From assembly GCA_900103495.1 (NCBI GenBank), contig FMWZ01000020.1, forward strand, positions 1-64,000: a DNA stretch of 64,000 nucleotides, written 5' to 3'. This document shows, in pieces, positions 41,001-49,610 of this stretch (the first letter of the stretch is position 1; each line of letters begins with the position of its first letter). The position numbers were made by a program, and so were the translations under genes. The notes below the pieces were generated by a model. The model saw nothing but the letters and a program-made list of their open reading frames with translations. It was not told the origin of the DNA and did no database searches. This DNA is from Lachnospiraceae bacterium G11. GTDB lineage: Bacteria > Bacillota > Clostridia > Lachnospirales > Lachnospiraceae.

Positions 41001-41292
41001 AACCACAGGCATCAGAGTCTTTCATCGATGCGGTGGCTGTGGAAAGAAACAGGAGTTTATTAACTCAGGCAAATTCAGAGTTAACGCAAACGGAAAAGCC
41101 GTAGATGTTTGGCTCATTTACCGATGCAGAAAGTGCAAGCACACATGGAATCTTACGGTTTACGAGAGGGTAAAACCGAGCAAGATTCCCGCAGATCTTT
41201 TTAAGGCTTTTGAGACAAATGACGTGGAGACTGCCATGAGGTATGGCAGGGATATTGATTTTTTGAAAAAGAATAATGCTGAATTAAAGTAA
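40984..41292 (+). CDS. DUF1062-family zinc-ribbon protein, probably C-terminally truncated
   Basis: 102 residues. Two CxxC pairs (RCGGCGKK and YRCRKCKH) form a zinc ribbon around the family core EFINSGKFRVNANGKAVDVWLIY. DUF1062 proteins are usually longer (roughly 170-200 residues by memory), so this one seems to lack the C-terminal part; a terminator follows at once. Start at 40984 overlaps the preceding gene and has no strong ribosome site, implying coupling. Confidence 0.75.
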   Translation: MLNPAETTGIRVFHRCGGCGKKQEFINSGKFRVNANGKAVDVWLIYRCRKCKHTWNLTVYERVKPSKIPADLFKAFETNDVETAMRYGRDIDFLKKNNAELK

Positions 41293-41296
41293 ATTC

Positions 41297-41325
41297 GGGT
41301 CGGTTAAGATAAACCGGCCCTTTTT
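41297..41325 (+). terminator. Intrinsic terminator after the DUF1062 gene
   Basis: GGGTCGGTT/AACCGGCCC (41297-41305, 41312-41320, one G-T) followed by T5. Confidence 0.9.
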
Positions 41326-41403
41326 ATTTACTTTCCCGAGTAGGTGAAAATACAGAGGATGTGTTATGATTAAAGAAATCGTCTACAAAAAAAGAGGAAA
41401 ATC

Positions 41404-41817
41404 ATGAACAAGAAAGTTTATTTTGCAGGGTCAATAAGAGGCGGTCGTGTTGATGCCGCTTTATATCAGAGAATTATAGAATATATTAAGAAAACAGATG
41501 ACGTGCTGACGGAGCACATCGGAGATTTGTCCCTAAGCGTTCTTGAGCAGGGCCGGGATAAGGATGCTCTTATATACGAGCAGGACACAGCGTGGCTCAG
41601 GGAATGTGATGTCCTTATTGCTGAGTGCACCTGTCCGTCTTTGGGTGTGGGCTACGAGCTTGCCTATGCAGAAAAATATGAAAAGCCCTGCCACATTTTC
41701 TATGATAAGAATAAGGCCGAACTTTCCGCTATGCTTACGGGTGATTCGTATTTTAATATCCATCCTTACGAGAAGGAAGAGGATATCTACCCAATTCTTG
41801 ATTCTATTCTAAAGTAG
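41404..41817 (+). CDS. Nucleoside 2-deoxyribosyltransferase/DNPH1-like enzyme
   Basis: 137 residues. The N-terminus KVYFAGSIRGGRVDA is the signature of the Rcl/DNPH1 branch (2'-deoxynucleoside 5'-phosphate N-hydrolase). The catalytic region ECDVLIAECTCPSLGVGYELAYAE supplies the conserved Asp and Glu. It would cleave or transfer 2-deoxyribose from (deoxy)nucleotides in the cytoplasm. Followed 18 nt on by a phosphoesterase gene. Confidence 0.85.
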   Translation: MNKKVYFAGSIRGGRVDAALYQRIIEYIKKTDDVLTEHIGDLSLSVLEQGRDKDALIYEQDTAWLRECDVLIAECTCPSLGVGYELAYAEKYEKPCHIFYDKNKAELSAMLTGDSYFNIHPYEKEEDIYPILDSILK

Positions 41818-41835
41818 TTAAACAGGAGATAACAC

Positions 41836-42936
41836 ATGAGTGTTTGGATAATTATATTAATAGTCAGTCTCTTATCATGTCTGGTGGGAGTTATATATCT
41901 GACAGCAACGGTAACAAAGTTTCCCTTTATCAACAGAATATCTAATGGTAAAAAATGGCTGAGGAATCTCATTTCTCTGCTTCTTGTTATAGTCACCTTC
42001 CTTATACTGATGCAGATCTGGTCCCTCACCAATGCAATAGTCGTGTTCCTGGGTGCGTTTGTTATAAGACTTGTCCTTGGAATCACAGGAGCTGTTATTA
42101 AAAAGGTCCGTGGCAGGGAGTTTAAATTCTATTGGCAGGGATGGGGAGCCTTACTCCTGACAATAGTTTATTTTGCCGTAGGTTATTACCTGAATTTTAA
42201 TGTTTGGACGACTGAGTATAAGCTTCAGACAGATAAACTGGACGGAGGCTTAAGAATAGCCATGTTTGCAGATTCTCACATAGGAACAACCTTTGATGGC
42301 GTCGGATTTGCAAAGAACATGGATGAGATAATGAAGTACAATCCGGACATTCTCCTTATTGCCGGAGACTATGTGGATGACGGTACCACGAAGGAGGACA
42401 TGATTAGGGCCAGTGAGGCTCTCGGTGACCTTAAGGTGCCCTACGGTGTGTGGTTTGCAATAGGAAATCACGACAGAGGATACAACAGAGCCGAAGATAA
42501 GTCTTTTGACGAACGAGAACTTGTGAAGGCTTTAATGGACAATGGCGTGGGAATTCTTGTGGACGAAAGTGTTTTGATAGATGACAGATTCTATCTTGTG
42601 GGACGGGAAGACGCCTACTATGCTGACAGAGCAAGCATTATGGAACTGACCAAGGACCTGGATAAGAGTATATACACAATAGTAATGGACCATCAGCCCA
42701 CAGATTATGCCAACGAGGCAGCAGCAGGGGTGGATTTGGTGCTTTCGGGACATACCCATGGCGGGCAGTTGTTCCCTGTCAATCATGTGGGTGACTGGTT
42801 TGGAATCAATGACCGAACCTATGGATATGAAAAAAGAAATAACACGGATTTCATCGTTACTTCCGGCATTTCCTGCTGGGAAATAAAGTTCAAAACCGGG
42901 ACGAAATCCGAGTTTGTTATAATCGACCTTGAATAG
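41836..42936 (+). CDS. Membrane-bound metallophosphoesterase (YkuE/YaeI-like)
   Basis: 366 residues. Four N-terminal membrane segments (about 1-125) precede a calcineurin-like phosphoesterase domain with all metal motifs: MFADSHIG, GDYVDDG, GNHDRG, VMDHQP and SGHTHGGQ. Family members act on lipid phosphates or cyclic nucleotides; substrate unknown. The 3' end overlaps the convergent GGDEF gene by 20 bp. Confidence 0.9.
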   Translation: MSVWIIILIVSLLSCLVGVIYLTATVTKFPFINRISNGKKWLRNLISLLLVIVTFLILMQIWSLTNAIVVFLGAFVIRLVLGITGAVIKKVRGREFKFYWQGWGALLLTIVYFAVGYYLNFNVWTTEYKLQTDKLDGGLRIAMFADSHIGTTFDGVGFAKNMDEIMKYNPDILLIAGDYVDDGTTKEDMIRASEALGDLKVPYGVWFAIGNHDRGYNRAEDKSFDERELVKALMDNGVGILVDESVLIDDRFYLVGREDAYYADRASIMELTKDLDKSIYTIVMDHQPTDYANEAAAGVDLVLSGHTHGGQLFPVNHVGDWFGINDRTYGYEKRNNTDFIVTSGISCWEIKFKTGTKSEFVIIDLE

Positions 42937-44527
42937 TTTTGAGGTTTCGTTTGTTCTCATACATAAGATTGTCGGCGCGCTCAAAAATATCAGAAACAGA
43001 AACATCTGATTCGGGCTTATAAGTTGACATTCCTATGGCAACAACGGGGCCTTTTTTTGCTTCGGCATTATTAGTGATTTCTTTCTTAAACTTTTCTACC
43101 AAAGCTTCTTTTATTGAAAAATCGTTTCCTCTCAGAAAAACAACAAATTCATCTCCGCCGATTCTGAATACCGGGCTATGGGCAAATACTCCGCAAATGA
43201 AATTGCAGCATTCTTTGATATACTCATCTCCTGCCCGGTGACCTTCCAGATCATTAACTTCCTTAAGGTTGTTTATATCGCAAACCACAAGGGCAAAAGT
43301 AAGATAATCCAGTCCGTTATCAATATTGCCCTGTACGGAACTGGCCAATTCCATGTAAGCAGTTTTGTTCTTAACTCCCGTAAGTTCGTCACGTCTTGCC
43401 AGTTCTTTCTCGGTCTTAAGGGCCTTAAGACTGTCTTTCTGCTTCTTCAGGCGGGCAGATTCTGCAGTAATTTCATCATGTACATCTTTGTCGCAAACAA
43501 CAATATGCTGATTGTCACCGGCACGAAAAACGGTGAAGCTGAAATATCTTGGTTTCCCTTTAATCATTAATCGATATTTAAAGGAATAGGAACTTTTATA
43601 TTCAAGATTTTTAAGCATGGTTTCCTTGTCAAACAAAGACTCTGCGAATTCCTGATCATCGGGATGTACGAATTTCTTGATGTTTTCCTTGGTTTCGGAA
43701 AAGAAATCGTTGAGAGTTGTAGGCACGTTCAGGGAGGCATATTGCTCACTGGTGGAGAACTCCTGATACTTTCCTGTTTCTATGTTTATGTAATAGATTG
43801 CCTCAAATTCCTCCGCAAGGGAAGCGGCAATATGGTTGTAGGTTTCCTTTTCCTTGTTGAATATCTTTCGCTCATCTTCCTCGATAAAAACATGAATTAA
43901 AGTGGTGGCAATCAGACATCCGACGGTATAAAAAGGGAAATGAGTGTATAAGTTTTGGAAAAACATAAGAATAGTAAGGGCAAAACCGGAGAATGCCACG
44001 GTTCTGTTGTGTATTTTTGCTTTTCCGGTGGTTTTGGCTGAAATGATATATGCGTGAATTGATGTGGAAAGGAACATCAAAAACATAACCCCAAAGGTAA
44101 AATACCTGGCGACACCGGGGACATAATTAAATTCATGATCATAGAAGAAAAGAACAGGGGTAAAGAAATTGACTATAAGAATCAGTATTTCGAGTCCAAA
44201 GAGTGCATTTGCGGCGTAGATAAGAGCACGCCCGAAACGGTTTCTGGGATCCTGATATGAGACCACGTAATGAACCCACAAAAGGACTGAGAATGTCATA
44301 ATTATAAAAAATAAAATGGTATCGATATAAAGAAGTATCGCTGCGCCAAAGGTGCTTAGAATTCCCCACAGAATATCCACTGCGACAAAACCGGTTACGC
44401 TGAAAAGATAATTCTTGTAGCGAAGATAGGCCGTGGAGGCAGAACCGTTTTCAGATTTAGCAAAAAACTTGTGGTTCAGTATTAAAAGAAGTGATAAAGA
44501 AATTACTCCGACGCTTGAATAATACAT
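42917..44527 (-). CDS. Membrane-bound GGDEF diguanylate cyclase
   Basis: 536 residues from ATG 44527, which follows AAGGAGA; the frame is open 14 codons upstream. Seven membrane segments (about 5-215) form a sensor region, then a linker with a PAS-like fold (about 235-345), a coiled segment (KKQDSLKALKTEKELARRDELTG) and a GGDEF domain (about 375-530) with intact RIGGDEFVVF. It should make c-di-GMP. No RxxD inhibitory site is obvious. Signal unknown. Confidence 0.92.
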   Translation of the reverse strand: MYYSSVGVISLSLLLILNHKFFAKSENGSASTAYLRYKNYLFSVTGFVAVDILWGILSTFGAAILLYIDTILFFIIMTFSVLLWVHYVVSYQDPRNRFGRALIYAANALFGLEILILIVNFFTPVLFFYDHEFNYVPGVARYFTFGVMFLMFLSTSIHAYIISAKTTGKAKIHNRTVAFSGFALTILMFFQNLYTHFPFYTVGCLIATTLIHVFIEEDERKIFNKEKETYNHIAASLAEEFEAIYYINIETGKYQEFSTSEQYASLNVPTTLNDFFSETKENIKKFVHPDDQEFAESLFDKETMLKNLEYKSSYSFKYRLMIKGKPRYFSFTVFRAGDNQHIVVCDKDVHDEITAESARLKKQKDSLKALKTEKELARRDELTGVKNKTAYMELASSVQGNIDNGLDYLTFALVVCDINNLKEVNDLEGHRAGDEYIKECCNFICGVFAHSPVFRIGGDEFVVFLRGNDFSIKEALVEKFKKEITNNAEAKKGPVVAIGMSTYKPESDVSVSDIFERADNLMYENKRNLKTIQGRL

Positions 44528-44608
44528 CCCGAGTCTCCTTATAAACGAAAAAGGGCAGAGATTATTCACCCCCGCCCAATAAAATCATAACTCTAAATGT
44601 ATTTAATT

Positions 44609-45364
44609 TCAAATTCTGGTTATTTTTAATTCGCCGAAAGAAACTGAACCGTCAATAATACACTCCACGGCATCGGCGGCAGGATTAACTCCTAAACCTC
44701 TGTCGTCACAGTCACCCAAAGTAGCAGTAACCTTATTGGTAACATTCCATTCTTTGGGAATGAAAATCTGCATCTCACCAAACGAAACATGACAGTCAAT
44801 GTTGACCTTGCCGCTTGGAACTTCAGCGCCGTCAAAGAATACGCTCATTTCACCGAACTGATTGTTTAAATCTGCAGCTCTGAGGTTCTTACAGCGTACA
44901 TACTTGGTTGATGAACCGAATCTCATTGAGTAACTTACAACACCATTCTCATCATCGATATTGCTGTCAGACTGTGTGAAGTTGCCTGTATATGTGTTAT
45001 CATCATCGTCACTGCGGTGAGAAACGCGAATGTGTCTTGAGTGTCCGGGGAACAGCTTCTCGAAAGCGATTGTAAGAAGAATTGCTACTATAATTACAAT
45101 CCAGGGAGTAATTGCTGTGATTCCCAAAGGATCATCAAAGATTATGGCAAGTACGGCTAAAGGAATAAAGATTCCGCCGAAGTTTAAATCAATAACGCTG
45201 TGGAAAATAATAACCAGCATGAAGATGGAAATGATAATTCCCCAGGTTCCGACGCCCACGAAAGAAAGGGGCAGGTTAAATACGTTAAGCTTCCAAAGAA
45301 TAAGGCATGCTGCCAAAGCGATTAACAGTATTGCTGAAATGACATTTTTAGTTCTTCTGTTCAT
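44609..45364 (-). CDS. LiaF-like membrane protein
   Basis: 251 residues. Four membrane helices (about 8-105) of the LiaI/LiaF type precede a cytoplasmic C-terminal beta-helix domain with repeating FGEM(S/Q)(V/I)FFDGAE and VSFGE(M/L) units, the cell-wall-active antibiotic response domain. Such proteins restrain envelope-stress signalling. Here it follows a LytTR regulator by 20 nt, an alternative to the usual histidine kinase partner. Confidence 0.85.
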   Translation of the reverse strand: MNRRTKNVISAILLIALAACLILWKLNVFNLPLSFVGVGTWGIIISIFMLVIIFHSVIDLNFGGIFIPLAVLAIIFDDPLGITAITPWIVIIVAILLTIAFEKLFPGHSRHIRVSHRSDDDDNTYTGNFTQSDSNIDDENGVVSYSMRFGSSTKYVRCKNLRAADLNNQFGEMSVFFDGAEVPSGKVNIDCHVSFGEMQIFIPKEWNVTNKVTATLGDCDDRGLGVNPAADAVECIIDGSVSFGELKITRI

Positions 45365-45384
45365 TGTTTTTCTCCTCTGTATAA

Positions 45385-45840
45385 TTATGGTGTCAGGCTG
45401 TCCTTTAAAGATTTGTAGTAGCTTCTGGAGCAGTACACAACCTTGTAGGTGCCTTGGAACTCAACTTTGCTGGCGCCCGTCAGGTTCTTCGTAATGGAAT
45501 AAACCTTGTGAGTGTTAAGTATGGTGGATTTGGAAACTCTTGTAAAATATGAGGGAAGTTTCTCCTCTAACTCATAAAGCTTGTATTTTGCTTCGAACTC
45601 GTCATTTGTGGTGTGGGCCCTAATTACACCGCCATCGGTTTCAAAAAACAAAATCTTGCTTACGGGAAGGAAGTACTCCGCATCATCTTTAAAAAAGCTG
45701 ATCTGTCCCACGGAAGAGGAACTGTCAGATAAAAGCTTCTGAATCCCGGCAACCGTACTGTCCACTTCGGCGCATTTAATTGTCACTTCGTATCCCGTAA
45801 CCTCGGGATCGATTTCGATTTTGACCTTCAAGTTGTTCAT
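45385..45840 (-). CDS. LytTR-domain transcriptional regulator
   Basis: 151 residues from ATG 45840; a TTG at 45855 lies inside the -10 element and is unlikely. The first 45 residues are a short dimerisation-like segment; residues 50-150 form the LytTR DNA-binding domain (KDDAEYFLPVSKILFFETDGG, LPSYFTRVSKSTILNTHKV). No receiver domain. No ribosome site precedes the ATG and the promoter would start transcription on the start codon. It probably controls the downstream LiaF-like gene and itself. Confidence 0.88.
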   Translation of the reverse strand: MNNLKVKIEIDPEVTGYEVTIKCAEVDSTVAGIQKLLSDSSSSVGQISFFKDDAEYFLPVSKILFFETDGGVIRAHTTNDEFEAKYKLYELEEKLPSYFTRVSKSTILNTHKVYSITKNLTGASKVEFQGTYKVVYCSRSYYKSLKDSLTP

Positions 45841-45846
45841 GATTGT

Positions 45847-45916
45847 ATTATACAAAAGAAATGCTGTAATAAAAGGGTTTTGGGGTAACAGGTAAAAAAA
45901 TAAGGGTAACAGGTAA
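45847..45916 (-). promoter_or_regulatory. Leaderless LytTR promoter with 21-bp direct repeats
   Basis: TATAAT (minus 45852-45847) places the start on the A of ATG 45840. Upstream, GGGTAACAGGTAA occurs at 45883-45895 and 45904-45916 on the + strand, 21 bp apart, the spacing expected for LytTR direct-repeat operators. The distal repeat is also an arm of the aroA terminator. Confidence 0.55.
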
Positions 45917-45933
45917 GAAAATACCCGCTACCC
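45894..45933 (-). terminator. Intrinsic terminator of aroA
   Basis: 12-bp stem with two G-T pairs (45922-45933 with 45904-45915), 6-nt loop, then a T-rich run on the minus strand (45894-45903). Confidence 0.85.
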
Positions 45934-45939
45934 TGTTTA

Positions 45940-47265
45940 TTAGAGTTTCTCAATATAGTCCAAAAGTGAATCCAGAGCTTCAAAGTAGTCCGGGAAGGTT
46001 TTGTTAACACACTCGGGATTATCTATGATAATTCCATCCTGCCTTAGTCCCATAAGAGAAAAAGCCATGGCCATTCTATGGTCTTCGTATGTATCAACGA
46101 CACCGGGTTCCGGAACTCCGGGATAAACACTTATGGAGTCCTCAGTGTGCTCAGTCTTAATTCCGCGTTTTGTAAGCTCAGTCACAATTGCGTTTAGTCT
46201 GTCAGATTCCTTATATTTAAGAGATGACAAACCTGTAATCATTGTGGGACGGTTGGCAAAGCAAGCAAGAACCGCCATGGTCATAGCCTGATCCGGGCAA
46301 TCGTCCATGTCGATAACCACACCCTTAATCTCTCCGTCGACGGGAGGGTAAAGAGTTAAGGCTCCGTCTTCTGTGTCCACCTCACAGCCTGTCTGATATA
46401 ACGCATTTATAAAACCGAAGTCGCTTTGTATGGAAGACTCTCCCACTCCTTTGACGCTTGCGGGAACTCCAAGCAAAGGACACATGGAGTAAATATAGGC
46501 AGCCGATGACATATCCGGCTCAATATTATAATCAAGGCCCTTGTAATTTCCGCCCTTTATGGTGACGCAGTCCTCTGAATAGTCAGGCTCAAGGCCGAAA
46601 GACTTCATCAGCTCAACGGACATATCTACATAGCTTAAACTGTGTTTGCCCGCCATCTTTACCTTAAATCCGTCGGGCAAAAGGGGTGCCGCCAGAATTA
46701 ATCCGGAAAGGAACTGGCTGCTCTTTGTTATGTCAACCACTGCTTCCCCGGCAGTTACCTTACCGGCCCCTTTTATGGTATAGGGGAGAGAATTCTCTTT
46801 TTCATCGAAGATAAAAGTTGCCCCTAGAGGCTTAAGCGCATTTATCAAATCCCCCATGGGGCGCTTCTTCATCTGCTCTGAAGCGTCAATGTGGTACTCC
46901 CCGTCGGAAAGAGCAAGGAGTGTGGTCAAGAACCTTGCTGCGGTTCCTGCGCTGTTAACGTTGATGGAGGCTTTCTTAAGGGGGATACGCCCTCCCGAGC
47001 CCACAACCTTTACATTTTTCTTCTTTTCATCAAGTGTCAGGGAAAAACCAAGATCTCTCAGACATGAGATAAAGGCATCCACGTCGTCGCCCTTGGCCAA
47101 ACCGTACAGGTTACTTTCACCTTCAGCCAATGCGGCGATAAGAAGAGCTCTGTTGGTGATGCTTTTGGAACCCGGCACTGAGATGTTTATACTCAAGGGG
47201 TACTCATCCGCATCCTTATATTTCTTTAATATGTTGTAAACGGGTCTTACTTTGTATTGACTCAT
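45940..47265 (-). CDS. aroA: 3-phosphoshikimate 1-carboxyvinyltransferase (EPSP synthase)
   Basis: 441 residues, full length. Family motifs: PGSKSITNRALLIAALAEG (about 30-48), LNSAGTAARFLTTLLAL-type NSAGTAARF, KSSQFLSGLILAAPLL and the C-terminal YEDHRMAMAFSLMG. Catalyses the sixth step of the shikimate pathway. It starts 18 nt after a TPR-like gene on the same strand and has its own terminator. Confidence 0.97.
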   Translation of the reverse strand: MSQYKVRPVYNILKKYKDADEYPLSINISVPGSKSITNRALLIAALAEGESNLYGLAKGDDVDAFISCLRDLGFSLTLDEKKKNVKVVGSGGRIPLKKASINVNSAGTAARFLTTLLALSDGEYHIDASEQMKKRPMGDLINALKPLGATFIFDEKENSLPYTIKGAGKVTAGEAVVDITKSSQFLSGLILAAPLLPDGFKVKMAGKHSLSYVDMSVELMKSFGLEPDYSEDCVTIKGGNYKGLDYNIEPDMSSAAYIYSMCPLLGVPASVKGVGESSIQSDFGFINALYQTGCEVDTEDGALTLYPPVDGEIKGVVIDMDDCPDQAMTMAVLACFANRPTMITGLSSLKYKESDRLNAIVTELTKRGIKTEHTEDSISVYPGVPEPGVVDTYEDHRMAMAFSLMGLRQDGIIIDNPECVNKTFPDYFEALDSLLDYIEKL

Positions 47266-47283
47266 TATAGGTCTCCATTGAAA

Positions 47284-47916
47284 TTAGTAGGGATTTCTAA
47301 GGAAATCGCTGTGAGGTCCCGCCTCGGAAAGATTCTCCAGCATGGCATCCTTCATAATGGAATTAAGGTTTCCTGCCAGAAGCTCCAGCTCTGTAATCCT
47401 GTCGGGTTCTCCTCTTTTCTCATAGATATCCGCAAGAAGGTAATAGGACTGACTTACATCGGTGCCTGACTCCACTGCAAAGTTTAAATACTTTTCAGCC
47501 AAATCGAGGTTGCCTGATTTGAAAAGAGAAACCGCTATTTTTTGCAATGTCTGGACCATTGTGGAATAGTTGGTATCCCACTCCGTAAGAAGGGGAAGGT
47601 TGGGAGCTCCGTATTTTAGTTTAAGTTCCGTGTTGGTATACTCGGAAAGCTTAACTATTTTGCTCTCCGCCAGGTTTTCAAGAAGGGAAAAGCTTTCCTT
47701 TAAATCTTCATCCGAGTCCTCCGGGAGAGCCAGTTCACTAAGGGGAATGGTAATATAGTTTAAATCCGCCAGACTCTTTCTTCTGGTGGAGTCAGCTTCT
47801 CTTTCTCTTTCCCAAAAATCCGCCATGAACTTATCGTCTTTCTTGCGGGCTTTATGTATTTCGTAGGCAATCCACACCACAAATACCAGTAAACTTGCCA
47901 AAAGGGGGAATTTCAT
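47284..47916 (-). CDS. Membrane-anchored TPR-like protein
   Basis: 210 residues. One N-terminal helix (about 3-20) anchors it, followed by basic residues and a cytoplasmic helical region. Residues 110-200 look like two to three TPR motifs (KIAVSLFKSGNLDLAEKYLNFAVE, SYYLLADIYEKRGEPDRI). Function unknown; probably a scaffold. Cotranscribed with aroA. Confidence 0.7.
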   Translation of the reverse strand: MKFPLLASLLVFVVWIAYEIHKARKKDDKFMADFWEREREADSTRRKSLADLNYITIPLSELALPEDSDEDLKESFSLLENLAESKIVKLSEYTNTELKLKYGAPNLPLLTEWDTNYSTMVQTLQKIAVSLFKSGNLDLAEKYLNFAVESGTDVSQSYYLLADIYEKRGEPDRITELELLAGNLNSIMKDAMLENLSEAGPHSDFLRNPY

Positions 47917-47969
47917 ATATAATTCCTTTCAGTTACTTAGTTAAATGTAACAGTTTATGGGAGCGAAAA

Positions 47970-48074
47970 ATGTTCAATTTTCACAATCAGAAAACTAAAA
48001 GAATTATTTCCGGAATCATCATCGCAGTAGTTGTTATTGCAATGGTTGTTCCAATGCTTCTTTATTACGTATAG
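47970..48074 (+). CDS. Small single-pass membrane protein
   Basis: 34 residues, below the length usually called. A basic amphipathic start (MFNFHNQKTKRI) leads into one hydrophobic helix (about 13-34) ending in LLYYV. GGGAG lies 6 nt before the ATG. Small proteins of this design, with a basic head and one helix, are common in Clostridia. Divergent from the TPR-like gene and 61 nt before the AIR-synthase-like gene. Confidence 0.7.
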   Translation: MFNFHNQKTKRIISGIIIAVVVIAMVVPMLLYYV

Positions 48075-48135
48075 TTCGGTAATAATTCCATACCATACTA
48101 TCATAAAAAATAAGACACGGAAAGTAGAAGGAACC

Positions 48136-49113
48136 ATGAGAATCGGGAAAATCTCAGAGAATACGCTGAAGCGATCCGTTTTGAAAAATACATATACAAC
48201 AGGTAACAGATTGGTGCACGGTGCAAGCCTTAGGGATAATTGCGCCGTTTTTTCATATGGTGAGGAATTTGCTCTTGCAAGCACCCACCAGGTCCTCCTT
48301 ACAAATCCGGAGGATTCCTTAAGATTCTCCATAATAAGGGGCGTCAACAACATTTATGCCCAGGGAGGAAAGCCTGAAGCTGTGCAGCTGGCTCTTCTTT
48401 TACCCGAGAACATGGAGGAGCCTGAGCTTTCTGACCTTATGAAGGCTGCGGCAAGGACTGCAAAGGAACTGGAGATTTCAGTGTCCGGCGGAAGCACCAA
48501 AACAGATAAAAGAATCAAGGAACCCGTAATTTCCGTTACTGTAATCGGAAGCAGGAAGGAAAAGGACCTTCCTGAGGTGAAGGCGGGCTGGGATATTCTT
48601 CTTACAAGACCCATTGCCCTTTCCGGAACAGCGATTCTTGCTAAAGAGAAGGAAGAGGAGCTAAAGAAAAGATACCCTTCGCGTTATATTGAGGAAGCGA
48701 AAGTTTTTGACAGGGATCTGATACTTCTTCCTGAGGCCGCCACCGCCATGAAGTCCTTCCCTTGCAGAATGTTCAGCGTTACTGAGGGCGGAATCTTCGG
48801 ATGCCTTTGGGAGGCAGCAAGAATTGCCGGGGTAGGACTTGAAATTGAATTAAAGAAGATACCAATTCGCCAGGAAAGTGTGGAAATCTGCGACTTTCTG
48901 GGGATTAATCCCTATGAACTGATGTCCGATGGCACCATGCTTGTAATGACTCCTGATGGAGAAGGATACAAGGATGCCTTGTCGGAAGAGGGAGTTGAAG
49001 CAGTTTTAATTGGCACAACAAAGGCGAATAATGATAAGATAATATTAAATGACGATGAGGTTCGCTACATTGATAAACCTGCAGCGGACTCCATATACAT
49101 ATTATTTGAGTAA
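48136..49113 (+). CDS. AIR synthase-related (HypE/PurM-fold) protein
   Basis: 325 residues from ATG 48136, preceded by AGAAGGA; the frame is open to 48031 but that region holds the small membrane gene. PurM/HypE-like two-domain ATP-binding fold: RDNCAVFSYGEEFALASTHQV, NNIYAQGGKPEAVQLALLLPE and VSGGSTKTD match the nucleotide site. No hydrogenase maturation genes are nearby, so it is not safely called HypE. It precedes an Lrp regulator and aminotransferase by 14 nt. Confidence 0.82.
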   Translation: MRIGKISENTLKRSVLKNTYTTGNRLVHGASLRDNCAVFSYGEEFALASTHQVLLTNPEDSLRFSIIRGVNNIYAQGGKPEAVQLALLLPENMEEPELSDLMKAAARTAKELEISVSGGSTKTDKRIKEPVISVTVIGSRKEKDLPEVKAGWDILLTRPIALSGTAILAKEKEEELKKRYPSRYIEEAKVFDRDLILLPEAATAMKSFPCRMFSVTEGGIFGCLWEAARIAGVGLEIELKKIPIRQESVEICDFLGINPYELMSDGTMLVMTPDGEGYKDALSEEGVEAVLIGTTKANNDKIILNDDEVRYIDKPAADSIYILFE

Positions 49114-49127
49114 AAAGGAGAAAAAGC

Positions 49128-49610
49128 ATGAGAGAAGAATTATTGGCTGTAATCGAGAAGAACAGCAGAATAGATTTGAAAGAACTCGCAGTAATCCTTG
49201 GAGTTGAAGAAATAGATGTAGTAAATGAAATGGCAAAGCTTGAAAGCGAAGGAGTTATCTGCGGTTACCACACAATGATTAACTGGGAGAAAACCAGTCT
49301 TGAAAAGGTGGGAGCTCTTATCGAAGTAAAGGTTACACCTCAGAGAGGTCAGGGCTTCGATTCCATGGCTGAAAGAATTTATAAGTACCCCGAAGTGGAT
49401 GCTGTATATCTTTTGTCCGGCGGTTATGACCTTCTTATCATCATTGAGGGCAAGACCATCAAGGAGGTTGCTTCCTTTGTATCCGACAAGCTTTCAACCC
49501 TTGATAATGTTCTTAGCACAGCAACACACTTTATCCTTAAGAAATATAAGGAACATGGAACAATCTTCAAAAAAGAACACGCTGATGAGAGAGAGAGGAT
49601 AACATTATGA
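49128..49610 (+). CDS. Lrp/AsnC-family regulator
   Basis: 160 residues. The N-terminal winged helix (RIDLKELAVILGVEEIDVVNEMAKLESEGVI) and C-terminal RAM ligand-binding domain (about 75-150, VDAVYLLSGGYDLLIIIEGK) are clear. Its stop overlaps the aminotransferase start (ATGA), so it likely senses the amino acid handled by that enzyme. Confidence 0.93.
   Translation: MREELLAVIEKNSRIDLKELAVILGVEEIDVVNEMAKLESEGVICGYHTMINWEKTSLEKVGALIEVKVTPQRGQGFDSMAERIYKYPEVDAVYLLSGGYDLLIIIEGKTIKEVASFVSDKLSTLDNVLSTATHFILKKYKEHGTIFKKEHADERERITL

Noticed and set aside
41404-45855. Remaining short frames inside the phosphoesterase, GGDEF and LytTR genes
   Set aside because: All are shadows of strong genes in other frames without ribosome sites or family motifs.
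48136-49113. Hydrogenase maturation protein HypE
   Set aside because: The fold is similar, but no other hyp or hydrogenase genes are near and the C-terminal HypE cysteine motif is not seen (the protein ends in YILFE).
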